NCBI GenBank assembly: GCA_021234155.1
Contig: JAJEKV010000058.1
Span: 5,034,600 to 5,098,599, forward strand
DNA: 64,000 nucleotides
Direction: 5' to 3'
Origin: Isoetes taiwanensis
Lineage: Eukaryota; Streptophyta; Lycopodiopsida; Isoetales; Isoetaceae
Positions 10,176 to 21,226 of the stretch are shown here, piece by piece. The notes beneath the pieces were generated by a model, which was given only the letters and a program-made list of their open reading frames with translations, made no database searches and was not told where the DNA came from. Position 1 is the first letter of the stretch. Each line of letters opens with the position of its first letter. The position numbers and the translations under genes are program-made.

Positions 10176-11553
10176 CTCCCCCCCACCAAACGACACTCAG
10201 TGTGAAGAAAAGGAGGAAGGGTTTCTGAGGGCGGGAAGCCATCTGTCTGAAAGTGATCCTCACGGGAGTGAGGACGGGCACCATTATGGTACTGGCCAAT
10301 GAGATCCTGGCGTGTTTGAAGAGCGTCAGGGGTGTGGAGGCCAAGGGCAGGATCTGCATCAATAAGAAAGCGAGATCGGACCATGTCTTCAAGGGCGCGA
10401 TGGGCGCTCAAGAAATGTACCGACATTCCATGAGGAGGCAGGTCCGAGGCCAAAGGCACCGACATCGGCATTCGGATTAAAAGAAAAATGGGACGCCGCC
10501 GATTTAAGGAGCCGAAGCAAAATGCATTTGAGAGCAGCACAAAACCAGCTTGAAGATGGATCAAGGATCGTGAGGTGGTGGCATTCTCGCAAAAAGGTGT
10601 CAAGACCATGAAGCGCATCCGCCGGGCGTTTGCCAACCACGCCATTAGCAATATAGATCCAATTCGTGGTGGTATCGAGTGGCACCTTCTTCCCAATTGA
10701 GCGGCGAACAAAACGGGATCCCACCGGAGATCCGTCGAGATCTGAGGTGGTGTCCATCCGGCATGACCATCCATGACTTTGGTCCAAAAGGGGAGGCGCC
10801 AATCAGAAGTCAGGAACCTGGGGCGTGGAGGTACGCCCGGGGAAGCATAGGGAGAAGGAACCATGCCCGTGGGTGGGTTCTTGGCGGTCTCTCCCTGAAT
10901 TGATCGACAAGATCCGGATCAAGAGCTTGACACCAACGATCCCAAAGAGAAGCAGAGAGTTGAGAGTTGGCGGAGGGCTATCCCATCCCGTGGGGACCGT
11001 CTTGCTATCCAACAGAGCCCGTGAATTGATTATAACTGCGAGGTGCCGCATATAAATTTGTGCATAGGGAAGATCCTCGGGATGTCCTAGATACTTCCTT
11101 ATACATTGCGGCGCTTCCGCTTGCCGAGAGATAAATGATTGGCAAGCTTCGGGCATGTACTCGATGAAGAGTTTGGGTCCGAGCTTGATCAGCAAGATAG
11201 GGATTGTTATCTGAAGCAACCATTGCAGTGGGGTCACCACGAAAGAGTCGGGCGTGGCCCATCGCGGAAGTGTTCCCTGCATCACCCGGATAACAATCAT
11301 GAAATATGTAAGCCATGGGCTGAACAACTCTGAATGTGATAAAGTCTGGATCGGCACAGTGCAGGAGATCAAAGACCAAAAGGGCACAACATAACCCTTT
11401 GTCTTCAATGGAGAGTTTTCGCCAAACCGAAGAAAACTGCGATCGCTTTCGGGGAATATCCATTAGTCCATCCGGCCGCATACCACTTCGGAAGGAAGAG
11501 GTGGCGGCGAGCAACCACATAATCGTGATAGCAGGAAGGAACTGGGAAGTCAC
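10176..11553 (-). pseudogene. G2 ORF3, C-terminal domain, frameshifted
   Basis: Continuation of ORF3 in three overlapping minus-strand frames. Conserved with the G1 copy (22835-24230): LSIEDKGL..ALLVFD, then FRVVQPMAYIFHD, DNNPYL, W-rich segments (SDWRLPFWTKV, DGHAGWTPPQISTDLRWDP) and HGLDTFL. The final frame ends a few codons inside the 3' LTR. I recognise no catalytic motif. The domain is Trp/Pro-rich and probably globular. Function unknown. Confidence 0.7.
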
Positions 11554-11563
11554 AGCATTTACG

Positions 11564-13150
11564 TTAATAATGGCGTATGGCCGTCAAGTTTTGCTTGAGC
11601 CTCATCGCCAGATCGAATAGCTTAGCTTGCAAATGTTGTTGTTCAAGATCACGGATCCGGTTGTCCTTTTCGAGCAGCAGGCGTGATTGGTCACGGACCC
11701 GTTTCTGAGAAGTGTTGACCTGGGAGGAGGATTGCCCTGGAGTATTAAGACGAAGCACGGCAATCTCCGCGTCATCAAGAATCTTCTGTTTCTGCACCTC
11801 TGTAAGCTGATCTTGAAGAGAGGTGAGCTGAGAGGTTTGGGTAGAAAGTTGAGCCGTCAAGGAGGCAATTTGAGCGTCCCGCTCTGTAAGGGTTTGAACT
11901 TGAGTGCTGAAATTTCCACAAAGTTCAGAGTACAAGGCGTTGAGCTTGGCAATATCTGCGTCCTTGGTATCCAGGAGAGCTGCTTTGGACTTGTTGTGCT
12001 CCAATAAATTCTGAATTTCTGATTGGAGCTGAGCCTGTTGATCTGCAAGTTGGCTGACTTGATCCTGTGCACTTTTGAGATCTGTATGAGCCTGTAACAG
12101 AGCTCCGTGCTTGTCTTGAAGTTTGGCCTCCAAAGTTGCAACTTGGGCAGTGGCAGCTTGAAGGTCACGGTGGACCGCATCCGAGGTCTCTAGTGCCGTT
12201 TGAACCCCGTTCATAAGAGCTTCCTGGGATTCTTGTAACTTAAGAACAGCAGCTTGAGCATCCTGCTGATACTGATACAACAGCTGACGAGGGTGTTGTG
12301 GTGGTGGAGCCTGCTGTTGCCTGGTTTGTGATGTTTGGGAGATATGGTGTGAACTGGATGGTGTAGCTGAGGAGGAGACAGTGACATGGGAGTGCGGATT
12401 TTGGACATGACCAGTGGAAGACGGGCGTGAAGTGCCAACATGGTTAGTCAGTGGAAGAGACCGCTGAGTGGAATTTTGAGAAGGAAGCGGTGAGGGAGGA
12501 AAGTAATGACAGATGAGGGCTTGAAGATGGCCTCCCACAGAAGTTTCAGAGTTAGAAGTGGCAGCCCGAAGACGGTCAACTTCTTGGAGAAGACGGTAGA
12601 ACAACAACTGGGGCCAATCAACGTGGTGGTTGGAGCGTGTAGCAGTGATCACCATATTGTAGAAAGGCTTATTGATATGGGTGTTCTTGATAGAATACCC
12701 AAGGTACTTGCGCCACAGAAACTTAACAAAGATTTCATGGGGCTTGTCAATATTGGTCAGGCGATGCACATTGGCGTGATAAGCAGGTGCACCAAACTTA
12801 GTGACATCAAGATCCTGTATGGTAGCCCAAGACAAACAAGGGGTTTGCAAGGGGATATGGAATACCTCAGAGATTAGGTGCTGAGTCAGCGAAATGGTGA
12901 TGCCATCGACCACAGTGTTGTATCCATGCGGGCTGTTGACGATATTGGCGATGAACTGCTTCAGTTGGTCAGGATTTGGAGCCGGAAGTTCCATTTGAGA
13001 GAATTCGTAAAGCTTTTGTCGTTCAGCAATTTCTTTATTTGGGCCAACAAGGGCTTCACGGAAAGTGGGCGTCAAGAAGGATACAGATGCAAAAAGAGCC
13101 GGATCTTTGGGAGCAGTAGCTTGAAGGGTGGAAAATTTTGGTGCAGCCAT
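11564..13150 (-). CDS. G2 ORF3, N-terminal domain plus coiled coil, 528 aa
   Basis: Longest intact frame of G2. Residues 1-215 form a globular domain (TISLTQHLISEVFHIPLQTP, then LTNIDKPHEIFVKFLWRKYLGYSIKNTHI split over two blocks) distantly reminiscent of the plant mobile or putative plant transposon domains seen in some Ty3 accessory ORFs. Residues 215-285 are Ser/Thr/Pro/His-rich and look disordered. Residues 285-515 are a long Gln/Ala/Leu heptad coiled coil (ATLEAKLQDKHGALLQAH, LTSLQDQLTEVQKQK). It ends at the frameshift into the C-terminal domain. It sits after integrase, in the env position, but no signal peptide, membrane segment or envelope motif is seen. The same protein, more broken, is in G1. 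Confidence 0.75.
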   Translation of the reverse strand: MAAPKFSTLQATAPKDPALFASVSFLTPTFREALVGPNKEIAERQKLYEFSQMELPAPNPDQLKQFIANIVNSPHGYNTVVDGITISLTQHLISEVFHIPLQTPCLSWATIQDLDVTKFGAPAYHANVHRLTNIDKPHEIFVKFLWRKYLGYSIKNTHINKPFYNMVITATRSNHHVDWPQLLFYRLLQEVDRLRAATSNSETSVGGHLQALICHYFPPSPLPSQNSTQRSLPLTNHVGTSRPSSTGHVQNPHSHVTVSSSATPSSSHHISQTSQTRQQQAPPPQHPRQLLYQYQQDAQAAVLKLQESQEALMNGVQTALETSDAVHRDLQAATAQVATLEAKLQDKHGALLQAHTDLKSAQDQVSQLADQQAQLQSEIQNLLEHNKSKAALLDTKDADIAKLNALYSELCGNFSTQVQTLTERDAQIASLTAQLSTQTSQLTSLQDQLTEVQKQKILDDAEIAVLRLNTPGQSSSQVNTSQKRVRDQSRLLLEKDNRIRDLEQQHLQAKLFDLAMRLKQNLTAIRHY

Positions 13151-14091
13151 GGTAACGATTTTGCAGAAACGAAGAGTGATTCAAAGGCGGAGGACGAAAG
13201 CCAAGTGCGGAGGACGAAGGCGCAGAGGAACGAAAAGGTTTTAGGGCGCACAAAGGTGGGCGAAGGGGCATGATAAAGGCGAAGCTGCAACCGTTGATGG
13301 TGCCAGGTGTCGAAAGATGCCAAGGAGGCGACTTGAGAGGCAAAAATTTGGCTAAGTCCCCGAAAAACGTAAGGGAGAAGCAATGAACGGTGAGGATGAG
13401 ACGTGAGAGAAGGATCGGATGTGACAGGTGGCCAAAGGACATACATTAATGTTCGACGGGCGTGAAAAGAAGAAATGGCATTCAATGCTGGCAACTCGAA
13501 GTGGGATATCATTAAAAGGAATATGTCAGAAGGTACCCTGGCTAGATATGCGGCGGGAGAAAAGATTGTCCGTTTAGAAAGAGCCTTGCATTGCAAACAC
13601 GTTGGCAAATTTCTGATTGGTCCACGTCGACGAGCAGTTCCTCGGTGGGCTATATAAGACGAACCGGGAGTGAACTGAAGGCATTCTATGACGCTGAGCA
13701 TGGCTGCGGCTGGTTTGAACGAAAACTGCACTATGCCCACCAATTGTCAGGAGTGGATCACCTGTAAAATGAACTATGCCGGATCTTCGGCGCCGCCACA
13801 ACCGTGGCGTCTTGAATGGATGGCTGGTGCTCCGGGATGGCTGAACATCCCGACCCGATGACCAACGGGATGGAGGTGGTTCTGCACCTTCGCTGGGACC
13901 CTGAGCAGAACCTCTACCATCTCCTCCGTATCACCTCTGCTCCGAACCCGGAGTAGAGGGTTTTTTCTCTTAGGTTTGTAGTAGAGGGCTCTGAGCCCGT
14001 TTTTGTATATAGGGCAGTGCCCATAGCGGAAGTAGCTGGGCTGTGCCCGCATTTTGTAAAAATATCCACTATAATATAATATGCCGCCTTT
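13151..14091 (-). other. G2 integrase-ORF3 spacer
   Basis: About 940 bp with no convincing coding frame. It corresponds to G1 9183-9567 plus 20691-21226. It contains the candidate TATA box and, beside ORF3, pyrimidine-rich sequence. Confidence 0.7.
13651..13657 (-). promoter_or_regulatory. Possible internal TATA box for ORF3 (G2)
   Basis: Minus-strand GTCTTATATAGCC, conserved in the G1 copy at 20714-20727, about 500 bp before the ORF3 start in both. Conservation in otherwise diverged spacer is the only evidence for promoter function. Confidence 0.35.
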
Positions 14092-15307
14092 CTAGTCACT
14101 TTCTGTGGTATTTGCTTCTTGAACTGTATCTGTTTGTTGATTGTCGCTTTCTGTGTGATGAAATGTTTTGAGACGAAAACCATTAACCAATGTTGGTAAT
14201 GGAGTGCCATCTAACTCTGCCAGTTGGAAAACGCTTGGTCTAACCACTTGAACAATTTGATAAGGGCCAAGCCAAGCGAAACTTGAGTTTACAGGAAAAT
14301 TTTTGTACACGGAATCATAAAGAAGAACCAAATCGCCTTCTTTGAATGTTTTTTTTGTCTTGACGTTTGTCATGTAAAGATTTTTGCAACTGTTGTCCAT
14401 GAAGAACACGAATATAAGCATCCCTTGAAGTTCATCCAAGCATTTCTAATTGATAGACCCGTTCTTTGAGTGCGGCCGGGTGGATTATGAGCGTAGCTTG
14501 ATTGAAAGCGGAGTGTTGGAAGGATGTATTCAAACGGCATGAGAGCTTCCTGACCATAAACCAATTTAAAAGGAGTGTGACCGGTAGCAATCTTGAAACA
14601 AGTATTGTAGGCCCAAAGAACAGTAGGAAGTTTTGTTTGCCAGTCTGTGCGGGAAGCGTCACAAATTTTCTTGAGAATAGTGACCAGAGTTTTGTTGGTG
14701 CTTTACGCGCCAAACCATTACCTTGAGGATAGTAAAGGGGTGCTCTTGTGATGATGATGGATCGGAAGATAATCCGTCGGCTCCTTGATAGTATGATTGA
14801 TGAAATGGACACCACGATCACTGACCAGCTCCGTGGGGCAGCCGAATCGCGTGATAATTTGTTGATAGAGGACCCTAGCTGTGCTTGCTGCAGTGTTGTC
14901 TGGAAGTGCACAAGCTTCCGCCCATTTGGTAGCATAGTCAGTGAGAACCAGAATGTAACGGGCACGGGTGTGCCGCGCAGGAGGATCGATAGGTCCCACA
15001 AAGTCCATTCCCCATTTCTTTGAAGGGAAGGGCGTGGCGGCCCGGTGTCAAGGAAGAGCGTCCGCGGGCGTGGGCGCCCCACCCCCGGCAAAGCGTCACG
15101 CGTATGGGCGTGGGCGTGAGCATCTTTGAAGAGCGTGGGCCAATAATACCCAGCGAGAAGGATTTTGCGTGCCGTGGTGTCACCATGAAAATGACCACCA
15201 CCTAGCCCTTGATGAGCTTCTCTAACAATATCTGGAACTTCATGAGGTAGAACACAGCGTCGAAGGATGGTGTCCTTACCCTTTTTGTAGAGATGTCCTG
15301 CAACCAT
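14092..15307 (-). pseudogene. G2 integrase with GPY/F tail, frameshifted
   Basis: Read downward: zinc-binding N-terminus (LPHEVPDIVREAHQGLGGGHFHGD, with the CxxC partly destroyed by an indel near 15110), core domain at 14718-15008 (DFVGPID, then TELVSDRGVHFINH with the second catalytic Asp intact, unlike G1), YYPQGNGLA near 14735, then GQEALMPFEYILPTLRF and the C-terminal GDLVLLYDS...LGPYQIVQVV (GPY/F) at 14092-14439. At least three frame changes. Confidence 0.85.
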
Positions 15308-15913
15308 GGTGTAGTCACGGACCTCGCGGAGAAATTGATGGCGACGGGATTGTCGCTTGGCAGGAGAGAGCGTCTCGTCTTCTGGTGGAAGAGCACCTGT
15401 GAGAAGGTACTGCTGAAAATCATGGAACCAATGTGGTGTGGCCGTGACTAAAAAGAGTTGAGCGTCAGGAAAGGCGTCTGAGACTCCAGTTGAGGGATCA
15501 TCTGTGTGGATGCGGGAAAGATAATCCGGGACGACATGAGATTTGCCGGCCTTATGAACAATTTCAAAAGGAGCAAATTCTTGGAGAAGAAGGACCCAAC
15601 GAGCAATGCGGCCCGTGGGCGTGGACTTGTTGATCAAATAAAGGAGTGCTTGGTGGTCCACAAAGAACTTGATTTGACTGCCCAAAAGGTAGTGACGGAA
15701 GCGTTGGACACAGAAAATGAGACCCAAAGCTTCACGCTCTGTGGCAGAATAGTTGCGCTCAGCAGAATTGAGTTTTCTGCTGGCGTAGCGATTTGGTTTG
15801 TCAGTGTGCGCATCATATTCTTGAGAAAGAACAGCTCCAATAGCAAACGCCGAGACATCGACATGAACATGAAAGGGCTTGTCCCATTGAGGAGGAACAA
15901 GAACGGGGTGCAC
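15308..15913 (-). pseudogene. G2 RNase H
   Basis: Intact stretch from PVLVPPQWDKPFHVHVDVSAF through NYSATEREALGLIFCVQRF and FFVDHQALLYLINK to the tether, fused in frame to the start of integrase. Nearly identical in protein sequence to G1 3697-4329. It is non-functional only because the frames on both sides are broken. Confidence 0.85.
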
Positions 15914-16727
15914 GAGTAAGCAAAAGCTTCAAATTTGTTGAAAGCGACATCCGCACAGGAATTCCAAGCCCAGGTGGATTCGTCACCCGTGAGTTTATGA
16001 ATGGGATCAGCAATGGCTGCGAGTCCAGGTATGAAGGTGGAGTAATAATTGACCTTACCCAGGAAAGAGCGTGTCTCCTTGATATTGGCTGGTGCTTGAG
16101 CCTTGAGCACCTGGCCCGATTTTGGCGGGATCGTGGTGATACACCTTTGGCGACAACATGGCCTAACGTAAGAACACGGAGGTGGCGAAAAGGTGCATTT
16201 CGGGATTGAGACTAATGCCGGACTCATCACATTTACGGAAGGCGAGTTCCAATTTATCCAAATGGTCAGCCATGGAATGTAGGCGAGAGAAGTCATCTTG
16301 AAAGATTTGTAAGAAGGGATTTTCCTTCATGAAATCATGAAAAAGCGAGAGCATGATGCGTTGAAAGCGTTGATGGAGAGTTTGATAATCCAAAAGGAAC
16401 CACCTTGTAGGCAAAAGTGCCGGGGTGGTGAAAGTAGTCTTGAGTTGATCGATTCTTTGATTGAGATCGATTGTAGCCGGAAAAACCATCCATGAAGGAG
16501 TACATCTCATGTCCGGCAACCTCTTCCGGAACCTGGTGCGTGAAGGGAAGTGGAAAATGATCACGCTCCGTGGCCCTGATTGAGTTTCCGGTAGTCCACG
16601 GGGCGGATCTTACCATTGTGTTTGAGGGCAATGGCGATGGGGCTCACCCATTGAGAATGTTTGACCTCATAGATCAAACTGCGGCAAGGAGTTTGTCAAT
16701 TTACGCCTTGACTTCGATCCACGGTAA
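15914..16727 (-). pseudogene. G2 reverse transcriptase, frameshifted
   Basis: RT blocks in three minus-strand frames: DKLLAA (fingers), YSFMDGFSGYN, FAYKVVPFGLSNSPSTL, then FLQIFQDDF, the F-x-DDF catalytic box, and HLDKLELAFRKC. Later ETRSFLGKVNYY and FIPGLAAIADPIHKL mark the thumb/connection. F-x-DDF is typical of the Athila/Tat branch of plant Ty3 elements. G1 has lost this domain by deletion. Confidence 0.85.
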
Positions 16728-18047
16728 TTAGGGTTGAGCGATGCTGTCGTTAGCTAAACCGGTGCGTGCATCAGATTTGGTAGGAATGGTGAGTTCCCCA
16801 AGCTTTTGTTGATTCCCAGAAGATCTCTGTAACTCAGCGAAAATGTGTTTGAATTTTTGAAGCGACTTGGCGGCCTGATACGATAAGGGGCGGAAGATTT
16901 CAAACAATGAGACGGGTTGATTGTTGCCCCGTCCACGATCTCGACTTCGAGTCTGAATATGGGGTATTACTTCAGTATCTGGACAATGTGTGCGGAGGTT
17001 GGAGCGAGTAACAGGATCGTGGCACTTTGCGTGGTGAAAAAAGGGGTTGCCGAGTTTCATCCCGAGAGGTTGCTTCATGACGGCGTGTACATCAGCGGGG
17101 AGTTGCGGGAGGTTCGGCATCCGAAAAGTGATCAACACGTTGGATTGATTGCAAGGAGCGGGTAAAGGGTCAAGCAAAGCGACCCGTACCGGTCCCGGTC
17201 ACGAGAGTCATTTCTCCCCAAGGATCAGCATATTCGGGGTAGGATGCGAGGCGGGGACTTCGCAGTGGAGCCTGAACTTGATAAATATTCGAGCTTCTTG
17301 AGAATCACATTATGCGAGAGAGGGTTCCGCATTTTCAATGAAATGATCTGCTTTGTTTGCAAGTCCATGGTGGCATTGAGATGACCATCGTTGATGACTA
17401 AGCGGTCCGTGGCCCGATGAATGGATACTCTTGGCCTGGCGGAGAAAAGGTGCGCCTACCAACATTTCATAGTCACACGGATCTTCGCCGACTTTCCAAA
17501 CTCCAAATTCCATGGGGAAAGCGGAGATCACCGATGTTGATGTGAAGAAGAGGCGTGGCGCCTTGAGGTCGCGTGATATGGCCATTAGCCAACTTGATGT
17601 CATATGGGGCACGAAAGAGTTGTGTGATGCCCATTTGTTTGCGGAGTTTATCCGTGATGAGATTGACCGCTGCGCTACCTCCATCTATTTGAACATGGTT
17701 GACTTGCTGATTGCCCACCGTGGCATGGACCGTGGGTGTAGAGGTAGCCCACCCCCAACTAGAACGGTTGGTAGTGGTAAGCGGTCCTTGAGAGCGGGGA
17801 CGAGTTTCAAAATGGTTGCCAAGCTTAAAGGAATTTTGATCTTGGCGAGCTCCTCTTGGAGTTCTAGAGGCACATGAGAAAAAGGATCTGCTGGTTCCAC
17901 TGGTGCTGGGGTGCGTGGTAATGAAGCAGCAACTTCTTTGAGTAAGTCAACCTCAGCAGGCAATATTGGGATATGTCCGAGGCGTAGAATTTGAGATGTG
18001 GAAGGTGTATCGTGGCGTTGTTGAGCTCTCGGTGGTGGCATGAACAT
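16728..18047 (-). pseudogene. G2 protease and linker, frameshifted
   Basis: The upstream frame (17685-18047) is an acidic/proline-rich linker. The retropepsin domain at 17473-17718 reads VQIDGGSAAVNLITDKL, with catalytic D-G-G (a common plant Ty3 variant of D-S/T-G). The C-terminal part follows in another frame as EFGVWKVGEDPCDYEMLVGAPFL. The linker to RT (16728-17177) ends GELTIPTKSDAR. Confidence 0.8.
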
Positions 18048-20038
18048 TTGCCAAGGTGCGACCTTCGGCGGCTTGCATGAGGTTCAAAATGCTTTGGCGA
18101 ACTTTGGGCATGACATGTGGCATGAGTTTCTCCAAGTCAGGGGCAAAGTGAACCTTTTTTTCGTCCTCATGAGGAATGGTGTCAACTGCAAAGGCAGGTT
18201 GCGTGCCATTTGGAATAATGGTCAAGGGGCGTGATGCCCACGGTGCGGCGTGAAACTAAACCAACCCAATTTGGTGAATACCGGACTGGAGGATTAAGTG
18301 CACGAAAAATTTCCTCTGTGCTTGTTGATCCGGTGGGGTTGATTTCTTTGGAGCTGGTTGATAAGCGTGATTCCGAGGCTCTTGGTGGCTTCTTAAGAAG
18401 CGGGTCTCGGGCCTTGTTTGCCATTAGCAATCGAGTTGATAAGCCGTGGAGGCTGGTGATGTGGTCCGATTGGTGCGTGAAGGCGTACACGAACTTGTGG
18501 AAGTTGAGGGCACGCCGTGGTGGTATGACCCCATTCTTGGCGGATAACAACGAAGCTTTAGAAGGATCAAAAGGAGGGCGGGGGTTGGGTCCCCGTTGTT
18601 GCTCTATTGTTGATAGAGTTGAGTTGGTTGCACCCGAAGTGGTGGCGGCCGATAGTGCGATTGTTTCTTTGAGGTGTGGTTTGCACTTGATAAACCCGGT
18701 TTGTTTGCGGAAAGGTGTGGGATGAGTGCGAGTGCACTCTTCGTGGCATGATTGCACATGTTGCATCTCTTGCAATGAGGCGGGCCATTGGTGGAGTTGC
18801 ACTCATTTGCCAAGTGGCCTTGGTATTTCTGAGATATGGCACCGATCGACCGCTGGCTGTGGATTGGCGTGTTGAGGCTGGACGGCCCGTCTGTGGTTTT
18901 AACTGGGGGAATGAAAGGAGCTCTGAAGAGCCACTCCACGGGAGGATACATTGGCGGAGTGATTGACAAGATCAATAGCACTGCTCCAAAGTCTTGGACC
19001 TTGGTATTCCGTCATGAGTCGAATATTTGGAGGAAGTCCTTGGAGAAACCGGACCAAACTCGGCTACGTGTTGGGTACTCCTTGAGTTTCTTGGCGAGAA
19101 TGTGAAGTCGATCACGCAAAATCAGGCGGACTCAGAGTGGGCTCTTGTTGAAGTTCATTGAGTTGCTTGAGATGAAGTTGATCATCATCCGTGGTTCCAT
19201 AATGAGAAAGAAAAGCAGTTCTCATTTCGGACCAGTCTTGTTTCCAATGGCTTTTGTTGGACATGAGCCATTGATGAGGAGAGCCACGCAGAGTGGTGGA
19301 AAAGATGTGGAATTTCAGTTGAGGTTGCGCATGACCATTTAGGACAGCTAGAGCCTCAAATTCTTCCATGTGGGCCTGAGCACTTTGGTCTAAGGGTTTG
19401 CCTTTCGTGTTGCCAAAGGTGGGATAAGTCAGTTTCAGAGTCTGAAAGGTAGATGTGAAAGTGCTTGGCTGGACAGGAACAGTATAGTGAGGATATTGAG
19501 GTTGAGTTGGAGGTGGCATGGTGCCTGAAGGACCCTGATGAAGGGGTGACTGCGGTTGAGGAACTGAAGCTGCCTGAGCATTGGTTTTGAGATCCGTGGG
19601 GTTGTATCTGAAGGAAGGGGTTGGGAAATGTAGGGAAAGGATATTCACGGGTAGGCTTAAAAGAGAGGCGGTGGATATCAGGTACCACCGGGGAGATGAT
19701 GGTTGTGAAGGAAAAGGCGTATGGCCTGAAGAATGATGGATGAAGGCATGTTCAGGTGTATGAAAGTATGGTTGAGAAGGTTGAGCCTGATAGGGCTCCT
19801 GATAGTGATGAGGTGACTGAGGTTGCGAGCAATGTTTGCACGCTTGGGGCGGGGAACTGGGACGAGACAGGACACGAGGGGTTGGTGGTGCCGACTGAGC
19901 CCTAGACCGCAGATGGCCTCCCTCAATGTCATAAGCAGATCCATACATGTCGCGAACAGTTTCCCGACGCTGATGGCGCTCCAAGCGAGATGCCGTCTGA
20001 GAAAGGAGTTCTTCTGGCGTGAAATTCCTGACAGACAT
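18048..20038 (-). pseudogene. G2 gag, frameshifted
   Basis: The frame from 20038 gives 308 codons: a Ser/Pro/Gln-rich N-terminus (residues 40-190) then a capsid-like segment (LTYPTFGNTKGKPLDQSAQ, HQWLMSNKSHWKQDWSEM, LHLKQLNELQQEPTLSP) as in plant Ty3 gag, where retrotransposon gag domains read W...F...Y.....L..L.Q. After frame changes, DRLHILAKKLKEYPTRSRVW follows (about 19050-19110). A degraded zinc knuckle (KYQGHLANEC) lies near 18810. G1 lacks gag entirely. Confidence 0.8.
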
Positions 20039-20086
20039 GGCGACAGAAGAAAGTAGGATTGAATCAGACCCGGCGGCCGATAAAGG

Positions 20087-20690
20087 TGTTTGGGGGTGCA
20101 GGTTCGAACTCTGGAAGATGACCCTCTGTGAGGACCCGTGGATCTAATGAGAGTCAGGGGGACTATGTCACGGATTTGCAAGAAGAAAAGAAGAAGAAGA
20201 AAAAAGTAACAAATGAGAGGAAAATGATAAGCTTCCTTGATATCAATGATGAACATACATGAGCTCTACTTAATAGAGAGAAGAACCGGAAAGGAGACAA
20301 GACTCAAAAACTCATCTAGAACTCATGTCGCGAGCTCTAGTCATATATATAGTACAATGGCCTTGGGCCCAATATAGACACTCTGGCCCAATATAGACAC
20401 TCTGACTGATCTCGGTGCCGACTCCTGGGAGGAGGCCTGATTTGCAGGAATGTGGGCGGTGCCTCTTGAAGTGCACGGAATCATCTTGCTACCGGCGGGC
20501 GGTGACGGGCGTCACTTGTCCGAGCGGCGTCTCTTGATAGCCTTTTGAGCAAGGTGCGTTCTGCGTGGTCTGGCCGCTTGGTCTTCACAGCCTTTGATGG
20601 CTGACCGTGGTGACCGAGGATCCTTGAGCTTGACCTCGGGTCTGTCAGCGTATGCATGAATAGTCCGCACCCGGAGGCGCGGGACTAACA
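20087..20690 (-). repeat. G2 5' LTR
   Basis: 604 bp, minus strand, TGTTAG at 20690 to CAAACA at 20087. Same family as the other three LTRs. It differs from the G2 3' LTR by many substitutions and several small indels, clearly more than the two G1 LTRs differ from each other. TATATATA core at about 20343-20351. I could not match the bases after it to a tRNA primer site with confidence. Confidence 0.9.
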
Positions 20691-21226
20691 TCTCGGCTTA
20701 GACCCAACGCTTTCGTCTTATATAGCCAAACCGACGGCACCCGCCGGCGTGGACCAATCGACCAATCACGCCAAGCGTGGTTTGCAATGCAAGGCTCTTT
20801 TTAAATCCAGAATCTTTTCTCCCGCCGCATATCTAGCCATGGTACCTTCTGACACTTCCTTTTTATGATATCCCACTTCGAGTTGCCCACATTAAATGAT
20901 ATTCCTTCCTTTCACGCCCGTCGGACATTAATGTTTGTACCTTCGCCAGCTGTCACCTCCGATTGTTCATTCACGTCTCATCTCCACCGTTCATCGCTGC
21001 TCCCTTAACTGCTTGGGGACTTAGCCAAATTTTTGCTTTTCAATCGACCTCTTAGCATCTATCGACACCTGGCACCATCCACGGTTGTTGTTTCCTTCTC
21101 ATCACGCCCCTTCGCCACACCTAGTGTGCCCTAGAACCTTTTTGTCTATCTTCGTTTTCGTCTTCTGCTCTCCGCCCTCCGGCTTCTCACATCCGCTCTT
21201 CCAGTTACTTTCAGACGCTCTTCACC
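20691..21226 (+). other. G1 integrase-ORF3 spacer, right part
   Basis: Continuation of G1 after the nested G2. Homologous to the G2 spacer next to its ORF3 (for example TTTGCAATGCAAGGCTCTTT and TCTCCCGCCGCATATCTAGCC in both). No coding frame is convincing. Strongly pyrimidine-rich towards the ORF3 start. Confidence 0.75.
20714..20727 (+). promoter_or_regulatory. Possible internal TATA box for ORF3 (G1)
   Basis: CGTCTTATATAGCC, with TATATAG at 20719-20725, 500 bp before the ORF3 ATG at 21227. Identical to the G2 copy. Promoter activity is inference. Confidence 0.35.

Larger units (their letters stand above)
9568..20690 (-). mobile_element. Ty3/gypsy element G2, complete but frameshifted, nested in G1
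   Basis: Complete minus-strand element of 11.1 kb: 5' LTR 20087-20690, gag, protease, RT, RNase H, integrase, spacer, ORF3, polypurine tract, 3' LTR 9568-10175. Flanks are TCTCA and TCTCG. It interrupts the integrase-ORF3 spacer of G1, an element of its own family in the opposite orientation. Every domain is present, but gag, RT, integrase and the end of ORF3 are split by many small indels. It is the only copy here showing the full gene order, so it serves as the reference for what G1 has lost. Confidence 0.92.

Noticed and set aside
12506-13273. Plus-strand frames of 123 and 131 codons
   Set aside because: Antisense to the conserved ORF3.
18231-18725. Plus-strand frame of 164 codons inside G2
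   Set aside because: Antisense shadow of gag/protease.
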